Source: Treponema bryantii
Lineage (GTDB): Bacteria > Spirochaetota > Spirochaetia > Treponematales > Treponemataceae
Assembly (NCBI RefSeq): GCF_036492245.1
Contig: NZ_AP025286.1
Span: forward strand, 868,001 to 932,000
DNA: 64,000 nucleotides
Direction: 5' to 3'
The position numbers and the translations under genes were made by a program. The notes under the pieces are model-generated. The model ran no database searches, was not told the origin of the DNA, and saw only the letters and a program-made list of their open reading frames with translations. Of this stretch, positions 34,171-43,545 are shown piece after piece; the stretch's first letter is position 1, and each line of letters opens with the position of its first letter.

Positions 34171-35151
34171 ATGAAAGAATATAAATTTAAGGCAGAGGAA
34201 CTGGAAGCTCAGATTTCGCACCTTACAGAAAAGGGCATTACTGAGCTTTCCGTAACCGATGAAAAGGTTTCCCGTGATAAAAATAAACTCCTCCGCCTTA
34301 TGAAGCTTGTGGCACAGCATGCGCCACAGGTTTTTGTTTCTTTTTTAGCTGAGGCTTCTGTAATTGACCGCGAGGTTATTGCAGCGGCCTCTAATATTTT
34401 CTGTTCTTTTGATATACCTCTTGTCTGTACGGAAAAAGGCGGACATCTTCTTTTTGATAAAAAATTCTACGCAAATAAAGCTAGACTTCTCAATGAAGCT
34501 GGCCTTGTATTTGGTTTCCATCTTACTTATGCGACAGTTCCTGGTGATTCGCAGAAACTGTTTATGGAACGTCTTGATTTTGCAGTTCAGCAGTATCCGA
34601 ACCATATAGATTTTCCGCAGACAGAAAATGAAGAAGTAGAAGCTAAGGTGAGCGGAACTTTTTCGGCTGCCGATATCCGTTACTGCCGTGACACTGCATT
34701 TGCATGCAGAACATTCTATACTGCGGGCCGTGCAGTTCCGTGGTTTCTTTCTATATTAAAGCCACTTCGTATATACCCGTCACGCTTCTTTTCAGATTTT
34801 GCAGAATGGCAGCGTGTGAACAATTGCAGTTATAAGAGTGGTTTTGTTCCTGAAGCAGAAAATCATAAATCCATAGAAAAAATGCAGCTGCTTTTTCTTG
34901 ATGAAAAATATGAAGAAAAGCACTGCCATAATCTTATAACCTTAATGCATGATATTGTTGTGATTAACGGTGCAATGTCCCGTCTTGCCGGAGAAGGAGA
35001 GGAATCAGAGATAGAAACTTCCTATCATCCTGATGATCTTCTTGGGCCAGAGGCTTGTGACCTTACCGCCTTTGCAGAAGATGTCTGTATGGAACAATGC
35101 AGGGTAAAAATATTTTCTAATGGCGAATATCCGGATTATGAGATAAAATAG
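34171..35151 (+). CDS. Degenerate radical-SAM-like (DUF4080-like) protein without Fe-S motif
   Basis: 326 residues. The region around VFVSFLAEASVIDREVIAAAS, GLVFGFHLTYATVPGDSQKLFMERLDFAVQQYPNHIDFPQ and CRTFYTAGRAVPWFLSILKPLRIYPSRFFSDFAEW resembles the barrel and C-terminal part of B12-binding radical SAM proteins. However, no CxxxCxxC cluster motif and no N-terminal cobalamin domain are present. It may be a structural relic or a non-catalytic paralogue. It lies between asnA and the sensor-GGDEF gene with short gaps. The family assignment is an inference from residue pattern. Confidence 0.6.
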   Translation: MKEYKFKAEELEAQISHLTEKGITELSVTDEKVSRDKNKLLRLMKLVAQHAPQVFVSFLAEASVIDREVIAAASNIFCSFDIPLVCTEKGGHLLFDKKFYANKARLLNEAGLVFGFHLTYATVPGDSQKLFMERLDFAVQQYPNHIDFPQTENEEVEAKVSGTFSAADIRYCRDTAFACRTFYTAGRAVPWFLSILKPLRIYPSRFFSDFAEWQRVNNCSYKSGFVPEAENHKSIEKMQLLFLDEKYEEKHCHNLITLMHDIVVINGAMSRLAGEGEESEIETSYHPDDLLGPEACDLTAFAEDVCMEQCRVKIFSNGEYPDYEIK

Positions 35152-35168
35152 AACCTAAGGAGAGGGTT

Positions 35169-37103
35169 TTGTATAACGTAGCAGTTCTGGTTCATAATTT
35201 TGCGGTTGAATATGCAGATCAAATCCTGCATGGAATATACCGTTATTTCTCTGATAAAAAAGATGTCCGCGTTTTCTTTGCGCAGACTAGAACTCCTCAT
35301 ATTATTGATGGCCTTTACGATTACCAGTGCTGGGCATCTGTTGAATATCTTACATCAAAAGTTATTGATGAAGTAATAATTGTTTCTAATACATATTGTC
35401 TTTACAGAAGTCGTGATGAACTGAAAGAGCTCTTTAGACCGTTCTTTTCAAAAAAAGTTATTTCAATTGGAATGGATTTTGATGAGCCTGGTGTTTATTA
35501 TACAACTGCTTATTGTGATTCTGTTTACGACGAAATTGTCGGACATTTGAAAAATGAACATGGCTGTACAAAAATAGCTTTCTTTTCTGCAAATAAAATA
35601 CAGTCGCAGGAAGCCGAAGAAAGATTTAAGGCTTTTAAAAATGCCCTGAAAAAACATAATCTGGAATTCCATGAAGAGTGGGTGCTCAACGGAGCCTTTA
35701 CAAGATCCTCTGCCAGAGCAGAACTTGAATCAAAATATCACAAAAAAGAAGATATCGAATATGAAGCAATAATCTGTGCAAATGATCTTATGGGAATGGC
35801 CGTTCTGGATTATTTTTCAGAACTGGGAATAAAGATTCCTTCTGAAATGAAGGTATTTGGTTTTGATAATACTTCCCATTCAATTCTCTGTGTACCGACA
35901 CTGGCTACAGTTGATCAGTCAATTGAAGAACAGGGGTATGCTGCTGCAGAATTCGGAATGCGGTTGCTAAAAGAAGAAGGTACTGATTTTCCAAAATTTG
36001 TTAACACAGAACTAAAGGCTGTTTACCGCCGTTCCTGTGGTTGTGAAGATTTTCTGGAGCAGAAGAAAAGAGATGTCTTTAATGCGGCTGTTAGTCATTA
36101 TGAGGAAGTTCGCCGGGTTGGAAATCTTTTTGATGTAATAAAAGGTACTTCAAGTTTGAGCGATTTTGCAGAATCCTTTAAATCTATTGTAGATACTTCA
36201 GGATTTTCTAAACTGGTTGTATTTGTATTGCGTGAACCGGTAACTGTAATGCGCGAAGGTACTTTTAATATGCCGGATGAAGCAAGACTCCTTTTGCGGG
36301 TAGATACTAAAAATGGAGATGCTGATTATTTTGAAGAAAACGAATATATCAATATAAAAGAATCTCTTTTTAATCGTGAGAGAATGCAGTCAAATCCAGG
36401 ATGCTATATTTTCCAGCCGGTAATTATGGGAACAGTTCAGTATGGTTATCTTTTCTGTAAGGCAGAGAGAACTGATTTTGGAATGAACAGTATTCTCCTT
36501 AAGGTAATTACCAGTGTTATTGTTCAGGCTTACGATTATACAATGACAGTGAATCAAAAGCGTCTTCTGGAAACAATGAATAAGGAACTTAAGGAACGTA
36601 ATTATGACCTTAGCATCAGTTCAAAAACAGATGAGTTAACACATCTGTTAAATCGCCGTGGTTTTATGGAATATGGTCAGAAACTGATTTTCTTTTCTGA
36701 TGAGGTTGATACGAATGGTATTGTGTTCTTTGCAGATTTAGACTGCTTGAAAACTATAAACGACAAATATGGTCATGAAAATGGAGATAAAGCAATTATT
36801 GCTGCTGCGGAAGTATTAAGAAAAACCTTCAGAAAGATTGATATAATAGGCCGCTTAGGTGGTGATGAATTTGGTGTTATTGCTTCTGGAATGGACATTG
36901 CCTTTCTTGATAAACTCCGTGAAAAAATCGATAATATCTGCGTAGAAATCAGTGAAAGAAATAATTTAATCTTTAAGCTTTCTATGAGTATCGGAGCAGC
37001 ACGTTTTAGTCCAGAATATAAAGATTTAAATGAGCTTCTGATGATGGCAGACCAGGATCTGTACGAACAGAAGAAAATACACCATGCAAGAATCAAAAAT
37101 TAA
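35169..37103 (+). CDS. LacI-type sensor domain fused to GGDEF diguanylate cyclase (paralogue 2)
   Basis: 644 residues, co-linear with the protein at 24390. A cytoplasmic LacI-type periplasmic-binding fold (residues 1-295; YNVAVLVHNF, HLKNEHGCTKIAFFSA, VFGFDNTSHSILCVPTLATVDQ, YRRSCGC) is followed by a middle region and a GGDEF domain (about 480-640). The active site is GRLGGDEF with I-site RKID upstream. It starts with TTG, supported by AAGGAG upstream and by alignment with the paralogue's start; no in-frame ATG exists nearby. The last 20 bp overlap the rluA-like gene. It is probably activated by an intracellular ligand. Confidence 0.88.
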   Translation: MYNVAVLVHNFAVEYADQILHGIYRYFSDKKDVRVFFAQTRTPHIIDGLYDYQCWASVEYLTSKVIDEVIIVSNTYCLYRSRDELKELFRPFFSKKVISIGMDFDEPGVYYTTAYCDSVYDEIVGHLKNEHGCTKIAFFSANKIQSQEAEERFKAFKNALKKHNLEFHEEWVLNGAFTRSSARAELESKYHKKEDIEYEAIICANDLMGMAVLDYFSELGIKIPSEMKVFGFDNTSHSILCVPTLATVDQSIEEQGYAAAEFGMRLLKEEGTDFPKFVNTELKAVYRRSCGCEDFLEQKKRDVFNAAVSHYEEVRRVGNLFDVIKGTSSLSDFAESFKSIVDTSGFSKLVVFVLREPVTVMREGTFNMPDEARLLLRVDTKNGDADYFEENEYINIKESLFNRERMQSNPGCYIFQPVIMGTVQYGYLFCKAERTDFGMNSILLKVITSVIVQAYDYTMTVNQKRLLETMNKELKERNYDLSISSKTDELTHLLNRRGFMEYGQKLIFFSDEVDTNGIVFFADLDCLKTINDKYGHENGDKAIIAAAEVLRKTFRKIDIIGRLGGDEFGVIASGMDIAFLDKLREKIDNICVEISERNNLIFKLSMSIGAARFSPEYKDLNELLMMADQDLYEQKKIHHARIKN

Positions 37104-38013
37104 ATTAGAATCAAATGGGGGAGAACGGCTTGATTCTTTTCTTCGTCGTGAGTTACCGCTCGCAGCGAAGATTGAAGGAGATTTTTCCAATTCAAAAATC
37201 CGCCGGCTTATAATGGCGGGCACAATTCAGGTTAATGGCAGGGTAGTGAACCGTCCGGCCTTTGAATTAAGAGGTAAATCCAGTATTGAAGTTCGCTTTG
37301 ATCCTGAACGTTTTTTTTACGAAAAACAGCCTGATGATGTTGCTTTTGAAATGTCGGATTCTTCTATATTATACGAAGATGAAAATCTGATTTTTGTTGA
37401 TAAACCTTATAATTATCCTGTTGAACAGACAATTACCGGAAACCGTGCAAATCTTCATGATGCAGTTGTAGATTATTTATGGAAGAGAAATCCTTCTCTG
37501 CGTAACCCGCCGTATGTGGGAATCATGCACCGTCTGGACCGCACAACCAGCGGAGTTATTCTGTTTACTAAAACAAGAGCTGTAAACGGTGCAGTTTCAG
37601 AACTTTTCCAAAGTCATGACCTGACAAAGCAGTACCTCGCCATAGTAGAAGATAAAAAAAATGTAGAAAAATCTTTCACTGTAGAAATGTATATGGGCCG
37701 AATCACCGGAAAATCCCGGCAGGGCAAATGGGGTGAAGTGCCGGACTGCCGAGGAGGCCAGTACTCTAAAACTGATTTCCGCGTCCTCAAAAAAATCACT
37801 GTAGAAGGCCGCCCGTGCCTTCTTATAGAATGCAGTCTCCACACTGGCCGTACTCACCAGATTCGCGTTCATCTCGCAAGCCGCGGCCTTCCCATCCTCG
37901 GCGATACATTATATGGTGGTACACCTGCAAAAAGACTGTATTTACACTCTGAAAAGCTTACGTTTTCATTGAATAATAAGCAATATTATGTAGAATCCTC
38001 TATAAAAATATAA
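37084..38013 (+). CDS. RluA-family pseudouridine synthase
   Basis: 309 residues. An N-terminal S4 RNA-binding domain (about 10-80, RLDSFLRRELP...IRRLIMAGTIQVNGRVV) precedes the catalytic domain. The RluA signature HRLDRTTSGVILFTKT lies near residue 149 (catalytic Asp in HRLDR) and the C-terminal motif CSLHTGRTHQIRVHLASRGLPILGDTLYGG is present. It isomerises uridine in rRNA or tRNA; which site is modified (RluC- or RluD-like) cannot be decided. The ATG lies inside the end of the sensor-GGDEF gene. Confidence 0.92.
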   Translation: MQESKIKLESNGGERLDSFLRRELPLAAKIEGDFSNSKIRRLIMAGTIQVNGRVVNRPAFELRGKSSIEVRFDPERFFYEKQPDDVAFEMSDSSILYEDENLIFVDKPYNYPVEQTITGNRANLHDAVVDYLWKRNPSLRNPPYVGIMHRLDRTTSGVILFTKTRAVNGAVSELFQSHDLTKQYLAIVEDKKNVEKSFTVEMYMGRITGKSRQGKWGEVPDCRGGQYSKTDFRVLKKITVEGRPCLLIECSLHTGRTHQIRVHLASRGLPILGDTLYGGTPAKRLYLHSEKLTFSLNNKQYYVESSIKI

Positions 38014-38032
38014 AAAAAATCTTAAAAATTTA

Positions 38033-38067
38033 TTGACGTTTTAAACATAAAATTAGTAATTTATAAT
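38033..38067 (+). promoter_or_regulatory. Candidate grpE-dnaK promoter region
   Basis: A perfect TATAAT at 38062-38067 stands 30 nt before the grpE ATG. TTGACG at 38033-38038 is 23 bp upstream, too far for a standard pair; TTTTAA at 38039-38044 gives a 17-bp spacer. No CIRCE-type inverted repeat was seen and no hrcA gene precedes grpE. The ribosome site is GGTGG. Confidence 0.45.
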
Positions 38068-38097
38068 ATAGAAATCATTTTTCACGGTGGAAAACTA

Positions 38098-38697
38098 ATG
38101 GCTGAAGAGAAAACAGAACAAGCTGAAAATCAGACTGAAGAAAAAGCAACTTCTCAGGAAGCTGCTGCTGATTCACAGACTGCGGATGCTGCTCCAGAGT
38201 CGGATAAAGCAGAAGAAAAGAAAGAACAGACTCCAGAAGAGCGCATTGCTGCCCTTGAAAAAGAAAATGCTGATCTTAAGGATCAGCTCTTGCGCCGCGC
38301 TGCAGACTTTGATAACTACCGCAAGCGCATGATGAAAGAAAAGCAGGACACTTACGACTACGCAAACGCCGGACTTTTGGGCGACCTGCTTGACAGTCTT
38401 GATAATTTTGACCGTACAATTGATGCTGCAAAGGACGCAAAAGATGCAAAATCAATCGCAGACGGAATCAAAATGATTAACAAGGCTCTTGTTAAAATGC
38501 TTGAAGACAAATATGGTCTTGTTGGTTACGGCAAGGAAGGAGATGAATTCAATCCTGACGAGCACGAAGCAATTGGCCGTATGGAAGATGAAAAGGCCAA
38601 GAAGGAAACATTGGCTCAGGTTTATCTCAAGGGCTACAAGCTCAAGGATAAAGTTATTCGTCACGCTAAGGTAATGGTTAAGGTACCAAAGGCGTAA
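38098..38697 (+). CDS. grpE: Nucleotide exchange factor GrpE
   Basis: 199 residues. A disordered Glu/Ala/Thr-rich N-terminus (1-55) precedes the long GrpE coiled coil (EERIAALEKENADLKDQLLRRAADFDNYRKRMMKEK). The C-terminal beta domain carries NPDEHEAIGR and ends with KDKVIRHAKVMV. It releases ADP from DnaK in protein folding. It is the first gene of the chaperone group and is separated from dnaK by a palindromic repeat. Confidence 0.96.
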   Translation: MAEEKTEQAENQTEEKATSQEAAADSQTADAAPESDKAEEKKEQTPEERIAALEKENADLKDQLLRRAADFDNYRKRMMKEKQDTYDYANAGLLGDLLDSLDNFDRTIDAAKDAKDAKSIADGIKMINKALVKMLEDKYGLVGYGKEGDEFNPDEHEAIGRMEDEKAKKETLAQVYLKGYKLKDKVIRHAKVMVKVPKA

Positions 38698-38705
38698 AAT
38701 AAAGC

Positions 38706-38773
38706 TCGTCATTGCGAGCCGAAGGTGAAGCAATCCATTTATAGATTGCCACGTCGCTACGCTCCTCGCAATG
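38706..38773. repeat. Palindromic intergenic repeat between grpE and dnaK
   Basis: CATTGCGAG near the left end pairs with CTCGCAATG at the right end, and GCAATC pairs with GATTGC inside, giving a nested palindrome of about 68 bp. The CATTGCGAG...GAAGCAATC pattern is a common dispersed repeat in many bacterial genomes. Its transcript could fold into a hairpin that tunes the grpE:dnaK ratio. Confidence 0.65.
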
Positions 38774-38811
38774 GCAAAAGAATTGTAAATTACAAAGCGA
38801 GGTAAATAAAA

Positions 38812-40776
38812 ATGGGAAAAATCATAGGTATTGACTTAGGAACAACAAACTCTTGTGTTGCCGTAATGGAAAACGGTGAACCAGTAGTAATTCAGAACTC
38901 AGAAGGTGGACGTACAACTCCTTCTATCGTAGGTTTCACAGCTAAGGGAGACCGCATTGTTGGTGCACCTGCTAAAAACCAGATGGTAACAAATCCTAAA
39001 AACACAGTTTACTCTGTAAAGCGTCTTATCGGACATCGCTTCAGTGAACTTCAGGGTGAAGCAACAAAGCTTCCATATACAATTATTGATAACGGTTCAG
39101 ACTGCCGTGTAGAAGTAGAAGAGGGTGGAGCTAAAAAGCGCTACTCACCTCAGGAAATTTCAGCTTTCATTCTTCAGAAGATGAAGAAAACTGCTGAGGA
39201 CTACCTCGGAACAGAAGTAACAGACGCTGTAATTACTGTACCTGCTTATTTCAACGACTCTCAGCGCCAGGCTACTAAGGATGCTGGTAAGATCGCCGGT
39301 CTTAACGTTCAGCGTATTATCAACGAACCTACAGCAGCTTCTCTTGCTTTCGGTTTCAAACAGGATCAGGACAAGGAAAAGACAATCGCTGTATACGACC
39401 TTGGTGGTGGTACATTCGATATTTCTATCCTCGAACTCGCAGACGGCGTATTCGAAGTAAAATCTACAAACGGTGATACACACCTTGGTGGAGATGACTG
39501 GGACCGCGTTATCGTAAACTGGCTCATCGACGGCTTCAAGGCTGATACTGGTATTGACCTTTCTAAAGACCCAATGGCTATGCAGCGTCTTCGTGAAGCA
39601 GCTGAAAATGCTAAGATTCAGCTTTCTTCACAGACTTCTACAGATATCAACCTTCCATTTATTACAGCTGATGCAACAGGTCCAAAACACCTTCAGAAGT
39701 CTTTGACTCGTGCTCAGTTTGAACAGATGACAGATGACCTTTACGAAAGAACAAAGGAACCTTGCCGCAAGGCTCTCCAGGATGCTGGTATTACAGCAGA
39801 CAAGATTGACGAGGTTCTCCTTGTTGGTGGTTCTTCTCGTATGCCAAAGGTACAGGAAGTTGTTAAGGCAATCTTCGGAAAAGAGGGTAGCCGTGCTGTA
39901 AACCCAGATGAAGCAGTTGCAGTAGGGGCCGCTATTCAGGGTGGTGTACTCCAGGGTGATGTAAAGGACGTTCTTCTTCTTGATGTAACTCCACTTTCAC
40001 TTGGTATTGAAACAATGGGTGGCGTATTCACAAAGCTCATCCCAAGAAATACAACAATTCCTACAAAGAAGAGCCAGATCTTCTCTACAGCTGCTGATGG
40101 ACAGACTGCCGTATCAATTCACGTACTCCAGGGTGAACGTGAAATGGCTGATCAGAACCGTACACTCGGCCGCTTCGACCTCGTAGGTATTCCAGCCGCT
40201 CCTCGTGGTGTTCCACAGATTGAAGTTACATTCGATATCGATGCTAACGGTATTGTTCACGTATCTGCTAAGGATCTTGGAACCGGTAAAGAGCAGCACA
40301 TTCAGATTACTTCTTCTTCTGGACTTTCTGATGAAGAAATCGAGAAGATGGTTAAAGATGCAGAAGCAAATGCAGCTGCAGATAAGGCTAAACGCGAAGG
40401 CGTTGATGCACGTAACGAAGCAGACAGTTTGATCTATGCTACAGAAAAGACACTTAAGGATCTTGGAGACAAGGTTGATGGTGGCGAAAAGCAGAAGATT
40501 GAAGATGCAATGGCAGCCCTCAAGCAGGCTATGCAGGGCGACAATGTAGAAGACATCAAGGCTAAGACAGAAGCTTTGAAGCAGGCTTCTTACAAGATCG
40601 CTGAAGAACTCTACAAGCAGCAGGCAGCTGCAGGCGGAGCTCAGCCAGGTGCTGACGGTGCCGCTGGTGCAGATGCTGGAGCTGGTGCTTCAGATGCAGG
40701 CGCAGAAAACAAATCATCTGGCTTCAACAAAGGCTCAGCAGACGACGTTGAGTACGAAGTAAAGGATGAAAAATAA
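38812..40776 (+). CDS. dnaK: Hsp70 chaperone DnaK
   Basis: 654 residues. ATPase domain motifs are [37 protein letters not shown] and LVGGSSRMP. The substrate domain begins around [20 protein letters not shown]. The C-terminal lid ends in an Ala/Gly linker and [13 protein letters not shown] lies upstream of the ATG. The stop codon opens the 3' element, copy B. Confidence 0.98.
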   Translation: MGKIIGIDLGTTNSCVAVMENGEPVVIQNSEGGRTTPSIVGFTAKGDRIVGAPAKNQMVTNPKNTVYSVKRLIGHRFSELQGEATKLPYTIIDNGSDCRVEVEEGGAKKRYSPQEISAFILQKMKKTAEDYLGTEVTDAVITVPAYFNDSQRQATKDAGKIAGLNVQRIINEPTAASLAFGFKQDQDKEKTIAVYDLGGGTFDISILELADGVFEVKSTNGDTHLGGDDWDRVIVNWLIDGFKADTGIDLSKDPMAMQRLREAAENAKIQLSSQTSTDINLPFITADATGPKHLQKSLTRAQFEQMTDDLYERTKEPCRKALQDAGITADKIDEVLLVGGSSRMPKVQEVVKAIFGKEGSRAVNPDEAVAVGAAIQGGVLQGDVKDVLLLDVTPLSLGIETMGGVFTKLIPRNTTIPTKKSQIFSTAADGQTAVSIHVLQGEREMADQNRTLGRFDLVGIPAAPRGVPQIEVTFDIDANGIVHVSAKDLGTGKEQHIQITSSSGLSDEEIEKMVKDAEANAAADKAKREGVDARNEADSLIYATEKTLKDLGDKVDGGEKQKIEDAMAALKQAMQGDNVEDIKAKTEALKQASYKIAEELYKQQAAAGGAQPGADGAAGADAGAGASDAGAENKSSGFNKGSADDVEYEVKDEK

Positions 40777-40893
40777 AGCCTAAAATCGAAAATCCGTTAA
40801 AAACCGGGCTGCGACAGCGGGCCGGTTTAGGATTATCGAAAGAATGGCTCAAGCAGCGAGACTATGCGAGCCGCAATTTTTTTATTATTGGAT
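40774..40893 (+). repeat. Structured 3' element, copy B, after dnaK
   Basis: It begins at the dnaK stop. Outer stem AATCC/GGATT, inner stem AAACCGG/CCGGTTT, apical GCTG-CGA-CAGC with GGG bulge, then the block GCGAGACTATGCGAGCC followed by seven T residues. Compared with copies A and C, several stem pairs differ on both sides at once. It lies between dnaK and dnaJ and could attenuate read-through into dnaJ. Confidence 0.75.
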
Positions 40894-40901
40894 AAATTAT
40901 C

Positions 40902-42053
40902 ATGGCAAAACGCGATTATTACGAAGTATTAGGTGTTGATAAATCAGCTGATCAGGATGCAATTAAAAAGGCATACCGCAAGCTTGCTGTAAAATATCAT
41001 CCGGACCGAAATCCAGGAGATAAATCTGCCGAGGAAAAATTCCGCGAAGCAACAGAAGCATACGAAGTTCTTTCTGATGCAGAAAAACGTCCTATTTACG
41101 ATCAGTACGGTTTTGCCGGTCTTGACGGAATGGGAGCTGGTGGCGGTGGTGGAGCACAGTATTCACATGCTTTCCACGACTTCTCAGACCTCTTTGGTGG
41201 AGCCGGTGGTGGCTTCTCTGATATTTTCGACAGTATTTTCGGCGGTGGCTTTGGCGGTGGTTCACGCAGTTCAAGAAGCAGTGGTCCTGCAGCTGGTGCA
41301 AGCCTCCGCTATGACCTTCATATTCAGTTTAAGGATGCCGTATACGGTACAACAGCTGATATTCATTTTAAGCACAATGAGCCTTGTGAGGCTTGTAAGG
41401 GTAGTGGTGCTGCTGCCGGTGCTTCTAAAAAGACTTGTCCTACCTGTAATGGTATGGGCCAGGTACGCCAGGGCAATGGTTTCTTTACTATTCAGCAGAC
41501 ATGTCCTAAATGTGGCGGTAAAGGTACTATAATTGACAAACCTTGTCCAAGCTGCCGCGGAAAAGGTATTCAGGAAAAATCTAAGCAGATGTCTCTTAAG
41601 ATTCCTGCCGGAGTTGATAACGGAAAGCGTATCGTAATCCGCGGAATGGGTGATGCCGGAGAAAACGGTGGACCAGCAGGAGACCTCGTAGTTGTATTAC
41701 ACGTAGAACAGCATCCATTCTTTGAAAGAGACGGGGCAGACCTCTACTGTGCTGTACCAATCAGCATTGCTCAGGCTGCTCTTGGCTGTGAAATCACTAT
41801 TACAGCCCTCGATGGCAAGAAATTAGCAATTAAAATCCCAGATGGCACTGCAAACGGCAAACTTCTCCGCATTAAGGGCGAAGGTGTTCCAATGAGCGGT
41901 TCTTCTCGTAAGGGTGATTTGTACGTTAAGATTATGGTTCAGGTTCCAACTCATCTTTCTTCTAAACAGAAGGATCTGTTGAAGCAGTATATGGATCTGG
42001 AAAATCCTCCTAAGGAACCAAATCTCCTTAATCTTTCAAAACTCGGTGATTAA
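40902..42053 (+). CDS. dnaJ: Hsp40 co-chaperone DnaJ
   Basis: 383 residues. J domain with HPD at residues 33-35, a Gly/Phe-rich region (about 70-130), four zinc-finger repeats ([32 protein letters not shown]) and the C-terminal substrate domain. This is a full type I DnaJ that stimulates DnaK ATPase. No clear ribosome site stands directly before the ATG, although the reading frame and start context ([12 protein letters not shown]) are standard. Confidence 0.97.
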   Translation: MAKRDYYEVLGVDKSADQDAIKKAYRKLAVKYHPDRNPGDKSAEEKFREATEAYEVLSDAEKRPIYDQYGFAGLDGMGAGGGGGAQYSHAFHDFSDLFGGAGGGFSDIFDSIFGGGFGGGSRSSRSSGPAAGASLRYDLHIQFKDAVYGTTADIHFKHNEPCEACKGSGAAAGASKKTCPTCNGMGQVRQGNGFFTIQQTCPKCGGKGTIIDKPCPSCRGKGIQEKSKQMSLKIPAGVDNGKRIVIRGMGDAGENGGPAGDLVVVLHVEQHPFFERDGADLYCAVPISIAQAALGCEITITALDGKKLAIKIPDGTANGKLLRIKGEGVPMSGSSRKGDLYVKIMVQVPTHLSSKQKDLLKQYMDLENPPKEPNLLNLSKLGD

Positions 42054-42148
42054 CCGTATTTATTGAACTTTTTTCCAAATTCCTCCGATAATATGATAGA
42101 ATAGTATCATTCTATTTAAAATTTACAGTTAGAAAATCAGGGGTAATC

Positions 42149-43544
42149 ATGTATAAAACCAGGAAAAGAGCTGTCCTTATCTCTATAAATGTTTTGACTA
42201 TAATATGTTTTGTTGCGGCATGTCTTATGCTTTTGCCGCAAAAAACAACAGAAGGTTTTTCTTGGATAACGCTTTTGGTTGCGTTTATTGTTTTCTTTGC
42301 TACGGTGTTCTGGGGCAATAGATTCCGTTCATTCCTTCTCGCAAAGGTTAGGAAAGATACTCTTGAAACAGGTGAAACTGTTATTCTTAACGATTTCATT
42401 AACCGTCTGCGTTTCTGTTATTCCCTTGATGACTTTTACGTTGTAATTGGTGATGTTCTTGAAAAGCAGGGTGACTGTTCTGTACTTCTTATTGATCGTA
42501 CTAAAAACTACATTCTTTACAACAGTCCAAACAGAACTTCAACTTCTGATACTGTAAGAAATAAGCTTGATCAGCACTTTACTGAACAGTGGCCGGATGG
42601 TTTCTACTTTTTTCGATCGCCACATTGGTGTAACTACAAATTACCGTAAGGCACGCGGATTTTTTATGTGCTGCGACGGATATCATCTTTATGTTTTCTG
42701 CCGTTATACAAGACTTTTTGACCTCGATGTATATAAGAGACTTCTGGAAGAGTACAAGCGTTTTGTAAGCCGTTCACGTACAATTACAACACTTTCTGAA
42801 ATTTCTGCTACAACAAAGGAATGGGAACAGCTGGCTGAAACACAGCAGTCATTCCTTCCACAGAAGATTCCAAACATTCCAAAGCTCAAAATTGCAACTT
42901 ACTACCGTCCTCTCGTAAACGTATCGGGAGACTACTTCTCAATTCTTCCAATTGATGCTTCAAAGACACTTCTCATGCTTGGAGACGTATCTGGTAAGGG
43001 ACTTCCTGCTGCCCTCATCATGGGTTTGGTTATGAACACTGTAAAGATTATCGAAGACAAGGAAGATCTTGTTGGTGTGCTTCATGCAATCGATAAAGCG
43101 ATTAAGGGAATGCACCTTCAGGATAAATATACTGTATTGTTCCTTAGTATTATTGATACTGAAAAGATGCGTATCCGTTATATCAACGCTTCCATGTCTG
43201 ATCCTATTATTCTTTCACCTTCGCCAGATGGTTACCGAATCAAGCCTCTTACTTCAAATGCTTCGCTCATCGGTATTCTTGATGTTGGTGATGTTAATGT
43301 TGCAGAAAAACGTCTTTTCCGTGGAGATACCATTCTGATGGCAACCGACGGTGTATCGGAAGTAATGGATGAAAGTGGTGTAGAGCTCGGTGATACAGAT
43401 ATCTATAAAAAGACCCTTATGGCTGGTGCTGCAAAAGAGCCTCAGCAGATGGTTGATGATATTGTAGACCTTATCATGAAATACAATGGCGATAAAAAAC
43501 TTCATGATGACGTTACAATGATGATTGCCAAGGTAGGTTACTAA
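42149..43544 (+). pseudogene. SpoIIE/RsbU-type phosphatase gene interrupted by a +1 frameshift
   Basis: Two overlapping frames (42149-42649 and 42567-43544) together encode one protein of about 464 residues. The first gives two transmembrane helices (about 9-29 and 40-56) and a linker; the second gives the end of the linker and a complete SpoIIE domain (VSGDYFSILP, LGDVSGKGLPAALIM, LMATDGVSEVMD, HDDVTMMIAKV). The frames join at a T6 run, 42608-42613. With five T residues the protein reads ...DGFYFFDRHIGVTTNY... without a break. The cause could be a sequencing error, a recent mutation, or slippage that makes some full-length product. It probably acts on a STAS protein, and the one at 46052 is nearby. 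Confidence 0.8.
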
Positions 43545-43545
43545 T

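Noticed and set aside
38014-38097. CIRCE heat-shock operator before grpE
   Set aside because: The TTAGCACTC/GAGTGCTAA inverted repeat is absent; only promoter-like boxes are visible.
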